From Ochromonas danica (Eukaryota; Sar; Chrysophyceae; Chromulinales; Chromulinaceae), in contig VKHL01000113.1 of assembly GCA_015146655.1 (NCBI GenBank), positions 35,404 through 97,259 of the forward strand: 61,856 bases of DNA, given 5' to 3'. How positions within the stretch are numbered: the stretch's first letter is position 1; each line of letters begins with the position of its first letter. The notes under the pieces were generated by a model. The model was not told the DNA's origin and made no database searches. It saw only the letters and a program-made list of their open reading frames with translations. This document shows, one piece after another, positions 8,088-18,474 of this stretch. The translations under genes and the position numbers were made by a program.

Positions 8088-9878
8088 TCAGGTTGCGTCG
8101 CAGCAGCACGACTCGTTGACAATCAGAGGATTGGTGAGGTCTCCTCCGCCTTCCTTCTCCTGCTTCACCTTGTCGTCTTCCACCTCTCCGCAGCACGGAT
8201 CTGTGGACTTGGCCGCGAGTGGATCGCTCAAGTGGAAGAGAGCAAAGCCCGCGATCAGCCCTGAGCAAACCATGCAGAAGAGCTCCACCGAGTAGGTCAT
8301 GGCGACCAACATCGCGAAGTAGCCCAAAGTGACGTGCACGGAATAAAGCAGGAGGTGCAGCCCTTTGCCAGCCCAGGGAGGCAGGCCAGAGAGTTTGTTG
8401 ACGTGCGGGCGCAGCGAAGAGATGAACTGGATCAGCACGCACATGAAGAAGACGCCAAGACAGCCAAAGGCATACTTCGTGCGACTGTCCAAGGTCCAGT
8501 CAGTGAACAGCAGGTTGACACACTCCGTATTCCCCTCTCCTTCTTGCACGATGGAGACGAAGCCCTGCATGAACATGCTCGTGCCCTCTCCGTAGCAATA
8601 GCCGGAGGAGGAGGAGTTAGAGGGAGTCGAAACACACTTAGGTCCGCAATAGATGCCATTAGTGGTGTCATCGTCTCCGCCCATGCACATCTGATTGGGA
8701 TCCATCGGCTCGTTGTCTTTGTTGTTCCAGCAAACAGCATCAGATCCACACGGTAACGTGGATGCGTCCATGCAGCGTGCCCAGCACCAAATCTCTCCTG
8801 AAGGACACGAGTTGCCCACCGTGGAGAGGTAGCGCTTCTTGTTCTTCTGCTCGCCCCACAGCCCGAGATGTCCTCCACAGGCAGAGGGCAGCAGTGCAGA
8901 GAGCTGGTCGGCGGTCGAGGCCTCCGCTGTAGTCAATGGCGCGCTCTTCTTGGCTTCAAGCTCGTGATAGGACGCAAAGGAAATTCCTTCCTGGGGTATG
9001 ATCGCATCCACCGGAGGCAAGTACATCTTTCCGTACCAGCTGCGAGAGGCGCCGCTCTCGGCGGGCAGATCGGCCAGCAGGGCATGTGGAGGAGCGCGGA
9101 AGGCTTTGCCCAACACCGGCGCCAGCCATCTCTCCGCGCCATCGCCCATCAAGATGATCAGCGCATCCTCTTTGGCCAAGACCTTCGAGCGAGAGCCATC
9201 AGGCAGTTCCAGATAAAGGCCAGACGCCTCCGAGACCTCAGAGGGATTGTAATAGCCCACAGTCATGGCAATCATCAATCCGGCATCGACATGATAGTTC
9301 AGGGTAGCTGCGCTGGTGGCTTCCAATTTGCTGGCTGAGGTGGGGCTGAAGTAAGTGTGCAAGTGCTCGAGGTGCTCTCCCTCAGTCATCAGATGGACGA
9401 ACGACTCATAGCCAGGCTCCATCAGGCGGTTGCCGCGAGGCCTCTTGGCTGCCGCCGCATCGAGTGCAAGGAAGAGTTGTCGAGTGGTGGCGTCCACAGT
9501 GGCGCGCAGCTTGGCCGAAGCCTCGCCGCAGATGTTGGACATGGGCTCGGCGAGACCGCGATGGGTGGCAGCCCCGCAAGAGACGCGGCGAGAGCCATCA
9601 GGCATCACCAGCACCGGCGCAGTTCCCTCCGACTGGAAGCACTCGCCAAGGTCCTCAAGGGCACGCTTGCGGATCATCCCGAAGCGCGGGATGTCGACGA
9701 TCTGCAAGGCTCCCACAGAGGTGAGAACTTCCACTGCCATGTCAGCAGCGCTGGACTCCAGGGTGAGCAAGTCTGCATACTTGATCTCAGGCAAGGTGTA
9801 GGTGGAGATTGCGCCGCGCACAGCCGCCAAGCAGATCGGCAGCACCGTTAAGAACAGATTAAATGAATAAATCTTCAT
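8088..9878 (-). CDS. 2OG-Fe(II) oxygenase-like domain fused to Ctr-type copper transporter
   Basis: This is a single-exon protein of 596 residues. The ATG at 9878 opens a signal peptide (residues 1-22). Residues ~25-300 look like an isopenicillin-N-synthase-type 2-oxoglutarate/Fe(II) oxygenase: His196-Val-Asp198 as the metal pair, His265 as the distal ligand and Arg279 as a possible co-substrate Arg (RSWYGKMYLPP). Residues ~350-430 are Cys-rich. The C-terminus is a Ctr-family channel: Met-rich GTSMFMQGF (~432), TM1 ~465-490, TM2 with the MxxxM pair Met523/Met527, TM3 with GxxxG (Gly540/Gly544), and a Cys triplet near the end (591-593), as in Ctr1 tails. Ctr N-termini face outside, so the oxygenase would sit in the lumen or extracellularly. 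Copper uptake is inferred for the C-terminal half; the substrate of the oxygenase half is unknown. Confidence 0.85.
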   Translation of the reverse strand: MKIYSFNLFLTVLPICLAAVRGAISTYTLPEIKYADLLTLESSAADMAVEVLTSVGALQIVDIPRFGMIRKRALEDLGECFQSEGTAPVLVMPDGSRRVSCGAATHRGLAEPMSNICGEASAKLRATVDATTRQLFLALDAAAAKRPRGNRLMEPGYESFVHLMTEGEHLEHLHTYFSPTSASKLEATSAATLNYHVDAGLMIAMTVGYYNPSEVSEASGLYLELPDGSRSKVLAKEDALIILMGDGAERWLAPVLGKAFRAPPHALLADLPAESGASRSWYGKMYLPPVDAIIPQEGISFASYHELEAKKSAPLTTAEASTADQLSALLPSACGGHLGLWGEQKNKKRYLSTVGNSCPSGEIWCWARCMDASTLPCGSDAVCWNNKDNEPMDPNQMCMGGDDDTTNGIYCGPKCVSTPSNSSSSGYCYGEGTSMFMQGFVSIVQEGEGNTECVNLLFTDWTLDSRTKYAFGCLGVFFMCVLIQFISSLRPHVNKLSGLPPWAGKGLHLLLYSVHVTLGYFAMLVAMTYSVELFCMVCSGLIAGFALFHLSDPLAAKSTDPCCGEVEDDKVKQEKEGGGDLTNPLIVNESCCCDAT

Positions 9879-10215
9879 AATAAAACTGACAATAAAAAAT
9901 AGATGAAGGAGGAGGTTTATCTCCCACAATATCAAGAGATCAAAGAACACACAGGTCGAGATCTGAGTTGAGAGTTGAGATATCCCGGATCGGACTTGAG
10001 ACAAGATGACAAGATGACAAGATGCCTTCCCTTCCCGCCACATGCACAGCAAGCAGTGTGGGTGTGTGGGGTGCAAGCGGTGTATCCCGCGCATAAACAT
10101 TATAACGCAACATGCAATGTGCTGATTCCAACGCAAACAATAATTGCCAGCAGGAGTTCCCAATAGATTCCTTGTTGAGTTCATTGATTTGGTCCTGCTG
10201 AGTGCAGAAGAGGCG
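9879..10215. promoter_or_regulatory. Shared divergent promoter region of two oxygenase genes
   Basis: The minus-strand oxygenase-Ctr gene and the plus-strand prolyl-4-hydroxylase-like gene start 337 bases apart, head to head. A short tandem GACAAGAT run lies at about 10002-10022. No TATA box or named site can be supported. Confidence 0.5.
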
Positions 10216-11184
10216 ATGAATCGAGAGAAGCGACAAATCAAAAGAAAGCTTCCTCAGCGCCTGGATAATCTTCTGCATGGCGATCCGCAATATCTTTCCT
10301 TTGGTCGTCGAACTGTCCACGTGGTGCACCGAGAGCCCAACATCTTCGTCATAGAGGACTTCTTGTCTCCGTCTGAGCTGGACTACCTCGACCGCCTCGT
10401 CAGCTGCAACCCGCAGAGTTTCTGCAAGTCATACACGGAGGATGGAGAGAAGCGAAAGGTGATTTCCTCTGAGCGCACCTCGACCTTCTTCCACCTCACA
10501 AAGAGTCAAGACGCGGTCGTGCGGCGCATCGAGCAGCGCGCCGCAGACTTCGTGGGGCTGCACTTGCACTTTGTGGAGCCGCTGCAGGTGGTGCGCTACC
10601 TCGGAGACCAGCAGTTCGCCCTCCACCACGACGCTGGCACTCTGCTGCCATGCGGTGCCGTGGAGGCGGTCTACCCCCTGCGCTACCTCACCTTCTTCGT
10701 CTACCTCAACTCTCTACCTTTCGGTCTGGGGGGAACGGCCTTTCCCCGTCTGGGCATTGAGGTTTATCCGCGTCGAGGCAGCGCGGTGCTGTTCGGCAAT
10801 TTGCTGTCTGACCTGCAGCCAGACCCTCGCACTGTCCACTGCGCTAGACCTGTCAGCGCGCCTGGACTGACCAAGTACGGTCTCAATATTTGGATCAGCG
10901 TGGAGGACCAGCAGGAGTATGTCGATATGCCTGTCACTATTAAGGGAGGTGCGGTAAGAGGAGGAGGAGGAGGAGGAGACGCCAAGTTCGTGCTCAGACT
11001 ACAGGAGGCCGAGAAAGAGACCAAGCGGTACCTGGTGGATGAGCGCGGCGAATACTGGGTTGATGAAGACCAACCATTCTTCTCCCAATTTGAGCCAGAG
11101 AGCTGCGGGGCAATGGAGCAGGAGGAGGAAGAGGAGGAGGAGGAAGCTGCTGCCCTGGAAGAAGCGCTAGATAGTGTGGGATGA
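10216..11184 (+). CDS. Prolyl 4-hydroxylase-like 2OG-Fe(II) oxygenase
   Basis: This is a single-exon protein of 322 residues starting at the first in-frame ATG. The double-stranded beta-helix of prolyl 4-hydroxylases is recognisable. Iron ligands are His137 and Asp139 (ALHHDAG) with His208 (TVHCARPV), and Lys220 (TKYGLNIW) takes the 2-oxoglutarate carboxylate. SERTSTFFHL (~85) and GGTAFPRLG (~172) match conserved family strands. It should hydroxylate a peptidyl proline or a similar residue. There is no signal peptide or membrane anchor, so a cytosolic or nuclear place is more likely than the ER. The C-terminus has a glycine run from a GGA microsatellite and an acidic stretch of about ten Glu. 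It is divergent from another 2OG-oxygenase-like gene, though the two folds belong to different subfamilies. Confidence 0.9.
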   Translation: MNREKRQIKRKLPQRLDNLLHGDPQYLSFGRRTVHVVHREPNIFVIEDFLSPSELDYLDRLVSCNPQSFCKSYTEDGEKRKVISSERTSTFFHLTKSQDAVVRRIEQRAADFVGLHLHFVEPLQVVRYLGDQQFALHHDAGTLLPCGAVEAVYPLRYLTFFVYLNSLPFGLGGTAFPRLGIEVYPRRGSAVLFGNLLSDLQPDPRTVHCARPVSAPGLTKYGLNIWISVEDQQEYVDMPVTIKGGAVRGGGGGGDAKFVLRLQEAEKETKRYLVDERGEYWVDEDQPFFSQFEPESCGAMEQEEEEEEEEAAALEEALDSVG

Positions 11185-11578
11185 TGATGATGAAGCTCTG
11201 TCTCTAGCACTTGCTGCTCGAAGTCATCATGTGGCATGAGGGGATTGAGGTGAAGATTCCATGGAATGGCGATGTGCGATATGTCACTCCAGATGGAATA
11301 GCAATGGAGTGACTGACATGCTTCTCACTGACTGACTGACTGACTGACTACTGGGGTGAGATGAGATGACATGAGATGACATGAGATGTGTTGGACTGAC
11401 TGGTCCTGACCTCTTCCTCATCTCAGAGGGAATTGTCTGTCTGATTGATACATGATACGTGATGTGGTGCAGTTACATCAACAGACTTGATTACTCTAAG
11501 CATACTAGACTAACGAACACCTTAGAGCACTAGCATAGCACTACTTCTGCACGATGTAGAGGTAGAGGTACTGCAGCA
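11185..11578. other. Intergenic region with simple repeats
   Basis: It holds an ACTG tetranucleotide run (about 11325-11350), a GAGATGACAT tandem (about 11358-11390) and a perfect 12-bp palindrome, ATTCCATGGAAT, at 11256-11267. A ~25-bp partial duplicate of the last exon of the next gene (CTACTTCTGCA-GATGTAGAGG) lies at about 11541-11564. No gene is seen. Confidence 0.7.
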
Positions 11579-13700
11579 CTACTTCTGCAAGATGTAGAGG
11601 TAGCCGTGCACTGCCTCGCCGTTCTCCAGACGAGGAGAGAAGTCTCTGGCCCTACACGAACAACAAGTGAATCAGAGAGAAGGGGATGCTATGAGGTGAT
11701 CTAGTAGAACTTACTTGAGCACCCTCGAGAAGCCGCTCTCTTCGATCAGCTTGGCCAGATAGCCGTTGGAGTGACCGAAGCGACCGTTTACCAACAATTT
11801 GAACTGCTCATCCTCCTCCTCCTCCTCCTTCGTTGTGTGACTCTCTTTCAAGCTTTCGAGTGTAAAGGCAAAGATGCCTTCCGGTCGCACACGCTTGGCA
11901 ACTCCTCGGAAGACAGCGTCGAGTTCTCCCAGATAGGACAGAGCCTCCGCTGCCACTACCAGATCGAACGACTCCCCTCCTCCTCCTGCTCCTCCTTGCT
12001 CCAGATAGTCCACCATGTCTTGCACATGTAGCTCATCGAACACTTTCTTCTTTTCAGCCTTCTTGACCATCTCCGGAGAAAGATCGACGCCGACAAGTCG
12101 CCTCGCGTAGTCTTTGAGCCACGAGCCAGCCTGTCCCGTGCCGCAGCCGAGGTCAAGCACATCCAGAGTGTGGTTCATGAAAGATGTATAGGAAGAGCAG
12201 TGTCCGCCAGGAGGAGGAGGGGCGGGGATGGCATTAGGCGCGATGTCTTCTATGCCGCGGCCCAGTTGCCGGAAAGTCGCCGCTAGCTCTTGTCTCAGCA
12301 CTCGCGGCGCGGTGTAGAAGAGCTTCTTCATGTGATCGTCATAGCTGGGCGCATATCCATTGAAGAGGTCGATGACATAGTGAGGGTCCATGGCGGAGAC
12401 CTGTGCTGCGGAGACGGGGTCCAGCGCCTGCAGCATGTGCTTGGCGGCGAGAAGCGATCCGTCCAGACGCAGAGCGCGCTCGAGGCACTCCTTCGCCTCT
12501 AACAACACAGCCAACAGTGCTCACCACAAGCACCAACAGAGAGATGGAAGAGATTGTCGTACCTGCGTGGCGAGAAAGCTTGAGCGCTGCCTGCGCCTTA
12601 TTGAAACACGCCGCCACGACCTTCTCGTCCACACGCAGCACCTCGTCATAGACCTGCAGCGCCTTCTCGGCCTGGTTCTCTCTCATGAGAAGGTTAGCCA
12701 ATCGCATAAGCACAGCGGTGTCCTGGCCGTCCACGGTCTCCAGGTAATGGCGGTAACACTTCTCGCTGTGCACCTCGGCATCGTCCCAGTCCTGCCGCGC
12801 GAAGTCCTCATAGAAGTAGGCGAGCTTCAGGTAGGTGATTCCATCCGAAGGGTCAAGTTGCACTGCTTGCTGGAAGGAGGCGAAAGCCATGGGCATGTGT
12901 CCGATAGCCTGATAGGCGCTGCCGAGGTTGCGGAAGGCCACGGCGGAGGCGTTGTTAGCCATCAGAGCCTTCGTGTAGGCCTCAATAGCCTCACGCGGGT
13001 TACCAATGTCGTGAGATAGTCGACCAATGATATCATGCAGACTGTGCGGCAGGCCTTTCCCCTCGGCGAGACGCTGTCTGCAGTGGTCGATGAGGCGCTG
13101 CGGCTGGGCAGCCCAAGCCACGACACCTTCCTCCGCGTGGCGAGGGAGGGCCAGAGAAGCATGCAGTTCTCGCTGCTCACTCGAGAGGTCTCTGAGAGGC
13201 ACAGCGAGGTCGAAGCCCATGGTCTGCAAGGCTTCGAGGGCGACGGGGTCGGCGGTGAAGGCCAACAGCTGCTTGACGCGGCCGCCGTTGTCCAAGTACC
13301 AGCGCAGGCCCTCCTCCAGGAGGAAGAAGGCCGTCTCGCTCTCTAAAGGGGCAGACGAGGCGTCGACCAACAGGGCAGCGGGGTACTGCGCGCGGGGCAC
13401 AGGCCCCACTGGCCTTTGGATGACGCGCACTGACGCCGAGGGACTGCCGGAGACTTGCAGGTGCAGCACTGATGAAGGATCACTCTTCTTGTCGAGCGTG
13501 ACGCAGTGAGAGGCAGTGCGCAGCTCAGCGAAGGGCTTGGCTGTGTGCGTCTCCACGGCGACGGCCGAGCTGAGAGTCGCCGACTGCTTCCTGCTCAGAG
13601 ATTGCACCGCCTTGCTCCATCCTCTGGGCTGAAAAGCCTCTAGCGCAACCACGGCAAACCCCAGGACCAGTAGAGTCAATACGCGAGACAGATTTCCCAT
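11579..13700 (-). CDS. TPR-containing SAM-dependent methyltransferase, probably plastid-targeted
   Basis: Three exons (12563-13700, 11715-12498, 11579-11651) give 664 residues. The last 24 codons lie in a tiny third exon, defined by a GTAAGT donor at 11714 and a TAG acceptor at 11652. Residues 1-20 form a signal peptide that ends ALEA followed by Phe, an Ala-Phe cleavage motif like the ASAF motif of plastid preproteins in red secondary-plastid algae. The middle (~220-420) holds TPR repeats, for example AIEAYTKAL and NLGSAYQAIGHMPMAFASFQQAVQLDP. The C-terminal third is a class I methyltransferase with motif I LDLGCGTGQAG and GVDLSPEMV after it. The substrate is unknown; a protein or small-molecule target bound through the TPRs is likely. 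Confidence 0.88.
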
Positions 13701-13884
13701 GATTCGCCTTCAATCAGAAGTGGCGAATTCCGCATCCCTTTCTTGACGAGGAACACGACAAAACTCGATATTCTTCAAACTCGAGATTCCATCCTTAGAA
13801 AAGAAACAGTTTTAGTCGACAAACGCCTTCTCTGTTGGCGGTGGCGATGGTGAGGGAGTTGTTGACTTGTCACACTGCGAGACG

Positions 13885-14654
13885 ATGAACTCCTCTTTAC
13901 TCTTGACGAGATGGGGCAGGGTCCTGGGTAAGAAGCTGATGAAAGGCAATCGAAAGTGGAAGGAGCCCAAGCTGGAGACCAACCGCTGGAACATCTTGCG
14001 CGGCGACCTCGTGCAGGTCATCCAAGGCCCCCAGGCGGGCCAGCAGGGAAAGGTCTTGAAGGTCATTCGCCCCAAGAATCGCGTCATTATCGACGGCGTG
14101 AACATGGTCAGTGTCCCCCTTCCCTCTTCTCTGCCAGCGCCACCTCACCGCCAAGCTGTGATGACAGAGAACGCGCCACTTGAAGGCGTCAGTCACCGGC
14201 ACGGTGGGCAAGAAGGTGATTCGGCCATGCACAATCCACTACTCGAACGTCATGCTTGTGGATCCTACCACAGGGTGAGCTCCTCCTCCTCCTCCTCCTC
14301 CTACCACCGCATTGACTCTCTGCTGGCTGGCCACAGACAACCCACGAAGGTTTCTCGCAAGTTTCTAGCAGATGGCACCAAGGTGCGCGTGTCGAAGAGG
14401 TCTGGACAGGTTATCCCCAAGCCAGACCTTCAGGCAGACCGCAAGCCTCGCTCAGCATGTAAGCACACCTTAACTTAACACACACACCCCATAGTATACC
14501 GTAACACACATACCACATGACTAACACACTGTGTCTCTGTGTTGTGATAGTGGTGGGAGTGAAGGACACTGCTCCAGCGGAAGTGTTCCAAGTGACCTTC
14601 CCCGACTACTCCAAATATCTTCCTTTTATTTACAAATCCATGCGGCAGGCCTGA
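13885..14654 (+). CDS. Organellar ribosomal protein uL24 (KOW motif)
   Basis: Four exons (13885-14106, 14168-14274, 14337-14458, 14551-14654) give 184 residues. The first exon carries the KOW motif of uL24, RGDLVQVIQGPQAGQQGKVL, followed by RVIIDGVN. Exon 2 continues HYSNVMLVDPTTG and exon 3 FLADGTKVRVSK, both typical of the bacterial/mitochondrial uL24m family. The protein binds 23S-type rRNA early in large-subunit assembly. The short basic N-terminus (MNSSLLLTRWGRVLGKK) fits mitochondrial import; it is not a signal peptide, which argues against the plastid. Intron 2 contains a CTC-repeat polypyrimidine tract (14281-14302). The upstream gene is divergent, with starts 185 bases apart. Confidence 0.93.
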
Positions 14655-14764
14655 TAGAGGATGACGTCATAGACTAGGTCATGTCATGCCATGTCATAGA
14701 CTACTGCAGTCTGCTATGATATCATAAGTTAAAGAAAGGTCTACTCTCCTCCTCCTCCTCCTCC

Positions 14765-15946
14765 TTATTTGTTACCCTTCCTGGCTGGCCGAGCAGTCTT
14801 GGCCGCCTTGTTGCCCTTTGGATTTCTCTTTTGGCCGCGAGCCACGAGGATTTGCTTCTTCGTGGCCGCGCCAGTTTTCTTCTTGAGGCGCTTGAGAGCT
14901 CCCGAGGCGTTTTGAGAGAGAAGCACCTTCGGCACTGCTACCTCTCCCCCCCTCCCCCTACCACTACCACTACCTGTCACTGTAGATGTCCTCTCGTCCT
15001 TGTTCTTCTTCTTGGGCTTCTTGGAGCAGACCGTCACGCGCAGCTTCCACTTCTCCTTGAAGAGCGACTGCCAGCCAGACAAGGAAGGAAGGAAGGTGAG
15101 TTAGTTAGTCAGACAGAGGGAGGAGGAGGAGGAGGAGGTGATGGGCAGGCAGGCAGGCATTACCTCATTGCGGCTCAGTGCTTGAAGCAGCGCTGCTCGG
15201 CTCTTGAAGAGCATGTATCCGAAGCCCTTGCCCACGAGAGTCTGCGGGTCGCGCACGAGGCGGACCGCTTCGATGTCGTCCTGGCCGTTGGGCAGCACCT
15301 CTGCGAAGTGTTTGCGCAGCTCCTCCTCGTCGCCGTAATAGGGCACGTTGCCAAGGAAGGCCGTGAGCTTGGAGTCGAAGGGCGAAGGCTTGGCCCAGTC
15401 CACGCGCAGGTGGCGGTCGCGCAGGAGGAGGTTGTTCAAGGCCAGCGCGGCCGCGGCGCCCTCCACGTCAGCGAACTTGATGTACGCGTTGAAAGAGCCC
15501 TTCTGCTCGCCGAACTTCTTCTTGTTGGCCGCGACTTTCTTCACGAGGCCCTGGTTGCCCGCGTCGTCCACCTTCACGCCCTCCACTGGGAGGGACCGCA
15601 GCCGCACAGACTCGATGCGCCCGCAGCCCGAGAAGGCCTTCTTCACTGACTTCGCGCTCTCCTCCACCGGCACATTGCCCACGAAGACCGTGCGCTCCTC
15701 GGCTTCCTCTTCGTCTTCTTCAGGTCGCGTCTCCTCCTCCTCCTCTGCCTCTTGCTTGCTATCCTCATCACCCCCAGGCTGTGCAGAGACCTGCTCCTCC
15801 TCCTCCGTCTTCCTAGGAGGAAAGATCACTCGAGCAAAGCGCTGCTTCGCATCTTCAGAGAACAGACTGGCCAGCATCGCGAAGGAAATCGACTTTGCTG
15901 GCCAGCAGTTCTTCTCCCTCCCTTCAATGGATTCCATGGATTCCAT
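14765..15946 (-). CDS. Nucleolar RRM protein, RBM34/Nop12-like
   Basis: Two exons (15164-15946, 14765-15067) give 361 residues. After an acidic N-terminus (~45-85) come two RNA-recognition motifs: RRM1 from RTVFVGNVPV (~86) to RHLRVDWA, and RRM2 from LTAFLGNVPY through GKGFGYMLF. The C-terminus is strongly basic, with many Lys-rich clusters (KKPKKKNK, KRLKKKTGAATKKQ), a nucleolar signal. RBM34 and yeast Nop12 act in pre-rRNA processing of the large subunit, and this is the likely role here. RRM1 has a long internal loop, as in RBM34. Two further in-frame ATGs follow the first (MESMESIEG), so the exact start is open within a few codons. Confidence 0.88.
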
Positions 15947-16087
15947 GGTGTGATGCAGTGGTTGAAGAATGTAAACAGTGAGAGCATCAATGGTTTAGAA
16001 ACACATGCATAGAGACGGTTGTCAAATTAATAGACGCAGCCTATCTCTGTTTGCCAACCAAAGCTTCACTCGCGAAGGGCGGGAAGG

Positions 16088-16268
16088 ATTACAGTAGACC
16101 TAGTAGCTACAGTAGTACAGCATTACAATAGACCTAGTAGCTACAGTAGTACAGCATTACAGTAGACCTAGTAGCTACAGTAGTACAGCATTACAGTAGA
16201 CCTAGTAGCTACAGTAGTACAGCATTACAGTAGACCTAGTAGCTACAGTAGTACAGCATTACAGTAGT
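16088..16268. repeat. 34-bp tandem repeat array
   Basis: Five head-to-tail copies of a 34-bp unit (ATTACAGTAGACCTAGTAGC plus TACAGTAGTACAGC) span 16088-16257, followed by a partial copy and CAGTAGTAG-type decay to about 16345. Copies differ at one visible base (copy 2). The array lies between the 3' end of the SelO gene and the 5' end of the RRM gene. No coding potential is seen. Confidence 0.9.
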
Positions 16269-16354
16269 AGCAAGTAGTAGCTACAGTAGTAGCTAAGTAG
16301 TAGGATTCTCCTGAAGTACATTACAGTACAGTACAGTACAGAACAGAGGCTAGT

Positions 16355-18474
16355 CTACGAAGAACAAGTGCAGAGAAGGGAATCCGCCCAGCTGGGAGGA
16401 GATCGCAGAAACTGAGCTTTGACACCACCGTCGACGTCACACACACCAGCACTCCCCCCCTTATCCTGGTTGATGAATATGGAGTACTTCTCATCGTAAG
16501 GGGTCGAGAGCAGGTCCAAAAGAACTCGAGTTGGCTGGTAATCTCCCTTCTCCGCAGCTTCGATTGCATACTGGGCCATCCAATTGCGGAGAATTATGGT
16601 GGGGTTAGCCGACCGCATGGCTCGCACTCTGCGCTCTAAATAGCCCTCGCCCAGCTCTTCCCTGTCAGACAGGCGGGTCAAATAAGTCTTGAGCCAGGCC
16701 TGCCAAAGCTCACGATCCTTCGCAGCCTTTTGTTCAGCGCCACCAGGATAGTTCTCGTGGTAATTGATAGTGCGATGAGCCTTCATGATCAAGTCCAGCT
16801 TCTTCTTCTCCTGCCCAATCTCCTCGCGCACGACATCCAAAGGAACACTCTCTCCAAAGATCTGTCTAGCTTGCGCGCCATCGCCTTGAACAGCTGCCCA
16901 CAGCAGCTCGATTTGGTCGGCTGGCATACCCAGACGATGAACGCGCAGCTTTCTTCGCTCGGCATTCACAATCGACAAAGGAGTAGCACACCTGCTCACT
17001 AGGCGGCTGATCAGGAGGTCTTCAAGTTCGTCTGCATTGCTCTTCTCCTGCAGCAAGTCTGAGTGAAACTCTGTCAAAGCTACAAAGCTGTCTGTGAAGT
17101 CTGCGTGCGTCAACGACATGACTCGAAACAGCTCCTTGACGAGCTGCTCGTCTTCATCTCTTGGATTGCTCAGCAAGCCCAGCTTGTCTCGCATTCTCTT
17201 CTGGTAGGTCTGATGGAAGATCGCATCGTATTCCGCCACTACCTCTGACACTACCTCTGGAGGTAGCAGATGTTCCAATACAGATCCCAACTTTCCCAAA
17301 TTCCACCTGCACACTTCGGGTTGTTTGGCGTAGGCGTATCGAGCAGATCCATCGGAGCCGTTGGGAGTAAAGCCTTCGTCGTAGGCCTCCAAGAAAGCGT
17401 ATGGCCCATAGTCTATCGTTAGCCCCAGGAGGGAGAGGTTGTCAGTGTTCAACACTCCATGCACAAACCCAAGGGTCTACAAACCAGCAAGCAGGGCCAC
17501 AGACAGCATTTGTATCAATAGATAATAGGGAATGAGTGTAAACTAGTCGCTGTAGTCTTTACCTGCCAAGAAGAGACAAGCCTCGCAGTGCAATGGGCGA
17601 CCTCACGAAAGAAGCCAGCCACCTTTTCCTCAAAGCTGCCCTGCAAGTGCGGGAAATAAAGCAGCAAATGCTCGATGAATTGTCTGCGGAGTTCTTCGTT
17701 TCCAGCGCTTGGCCCGGGGCGGTCGAAAGGCCCTTCGCTCTTCTTGAATATCTCCAACGATCCGAAGCGAAAGAAGGTCGGAGCGACACGAGTCACCACA
17801 GTGCAATACTCCGCCTTCATTCGTCCGTCATAGAAAGGGTCGCGGTCCACAGTGGAGGAAGAAGTGACGCAGGCCGCGGCTCGTGTGGTGGGGATGCCCA
17901 GCCAATGAAGCGCCTCGGAGGCCAGGAACTCGCGAATCGAGGACCTCAAGACCTTCCTCCCGTCCCCATTGCGCGAATAAGGAGTTGGGCCGGCGCCTTT
18001 AAGCTGCAGCTCGAAGCGCTGGTTGGTGTCGGGGTTGATCACTTCGCCCAGCAGGATGGCCGCGCCGTCTCCCAGCTGCCCTGCGAAGGATCCAAACTGA
18101 TGGCCTGCATAGCAATGGGCGACGGGGTCGCTCCCGGGAAGAAGCTCATTGCCCGAGAGAAAGAGAGCGATCTCTTCCTCTCTCACTTGGTTGGCGTCGA
18201 CTCCCAGCAGCGCCAAGGCAGAGGGAGACACTGCCACCACCTTGGGACTGTCCAGGGGAGTGGGCCGCACGCGACTGAAGAAGGCATTAGAAACCGTTCG
18301 ACAAGAGTTCTGACAGTTCGGATCAACTGCCAAGTTTCTCAAGTTTCGGTTGTCGAAGTGAAGTTTTCTCATGGCGAAGGAGGAGGAGGAGGAGGAGGAG
18401 GCGCAAGCGCAGGCTTTGTTGGGATCAATTGTGAAGAGCAGCGACCAGAGAGAAGAAGAGGCGAACAACTTCAT
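16355..18474 (-). CDS. SELENOO: Selenoprotein O homologue (protein AMPylase), Cys form
   Basis: Two exons (17563-18474, 16355-17476) give 677 residues; the join gives the conserved GFVHGVLNTDN. The signature YAGHQFGSFAGQLGDG lies at ~122, followed by LQLKGAGPTPYSRNGDGRKV, a long family-specific nucleotide-binding stretch; LTIDYGPYAFLEAYD follows the intron. SelO is a pseudokinase-fold enzyme that transfers AMP from ATP to Ser/Thr/Tyr of mitochondrial proteins in redox stress. The extreme C-terminus reads CTCSS before TAG. In animals the residue two before the final Ser-Ser region is selenocysteine; here a Cys codon is used, so no SECIS element is needed. The N-terminus (basic, Ser/Ala-rich, with a polySer run from a TCC repeat) could be a mitochondrial presequence. 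Confidence 0.95.
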
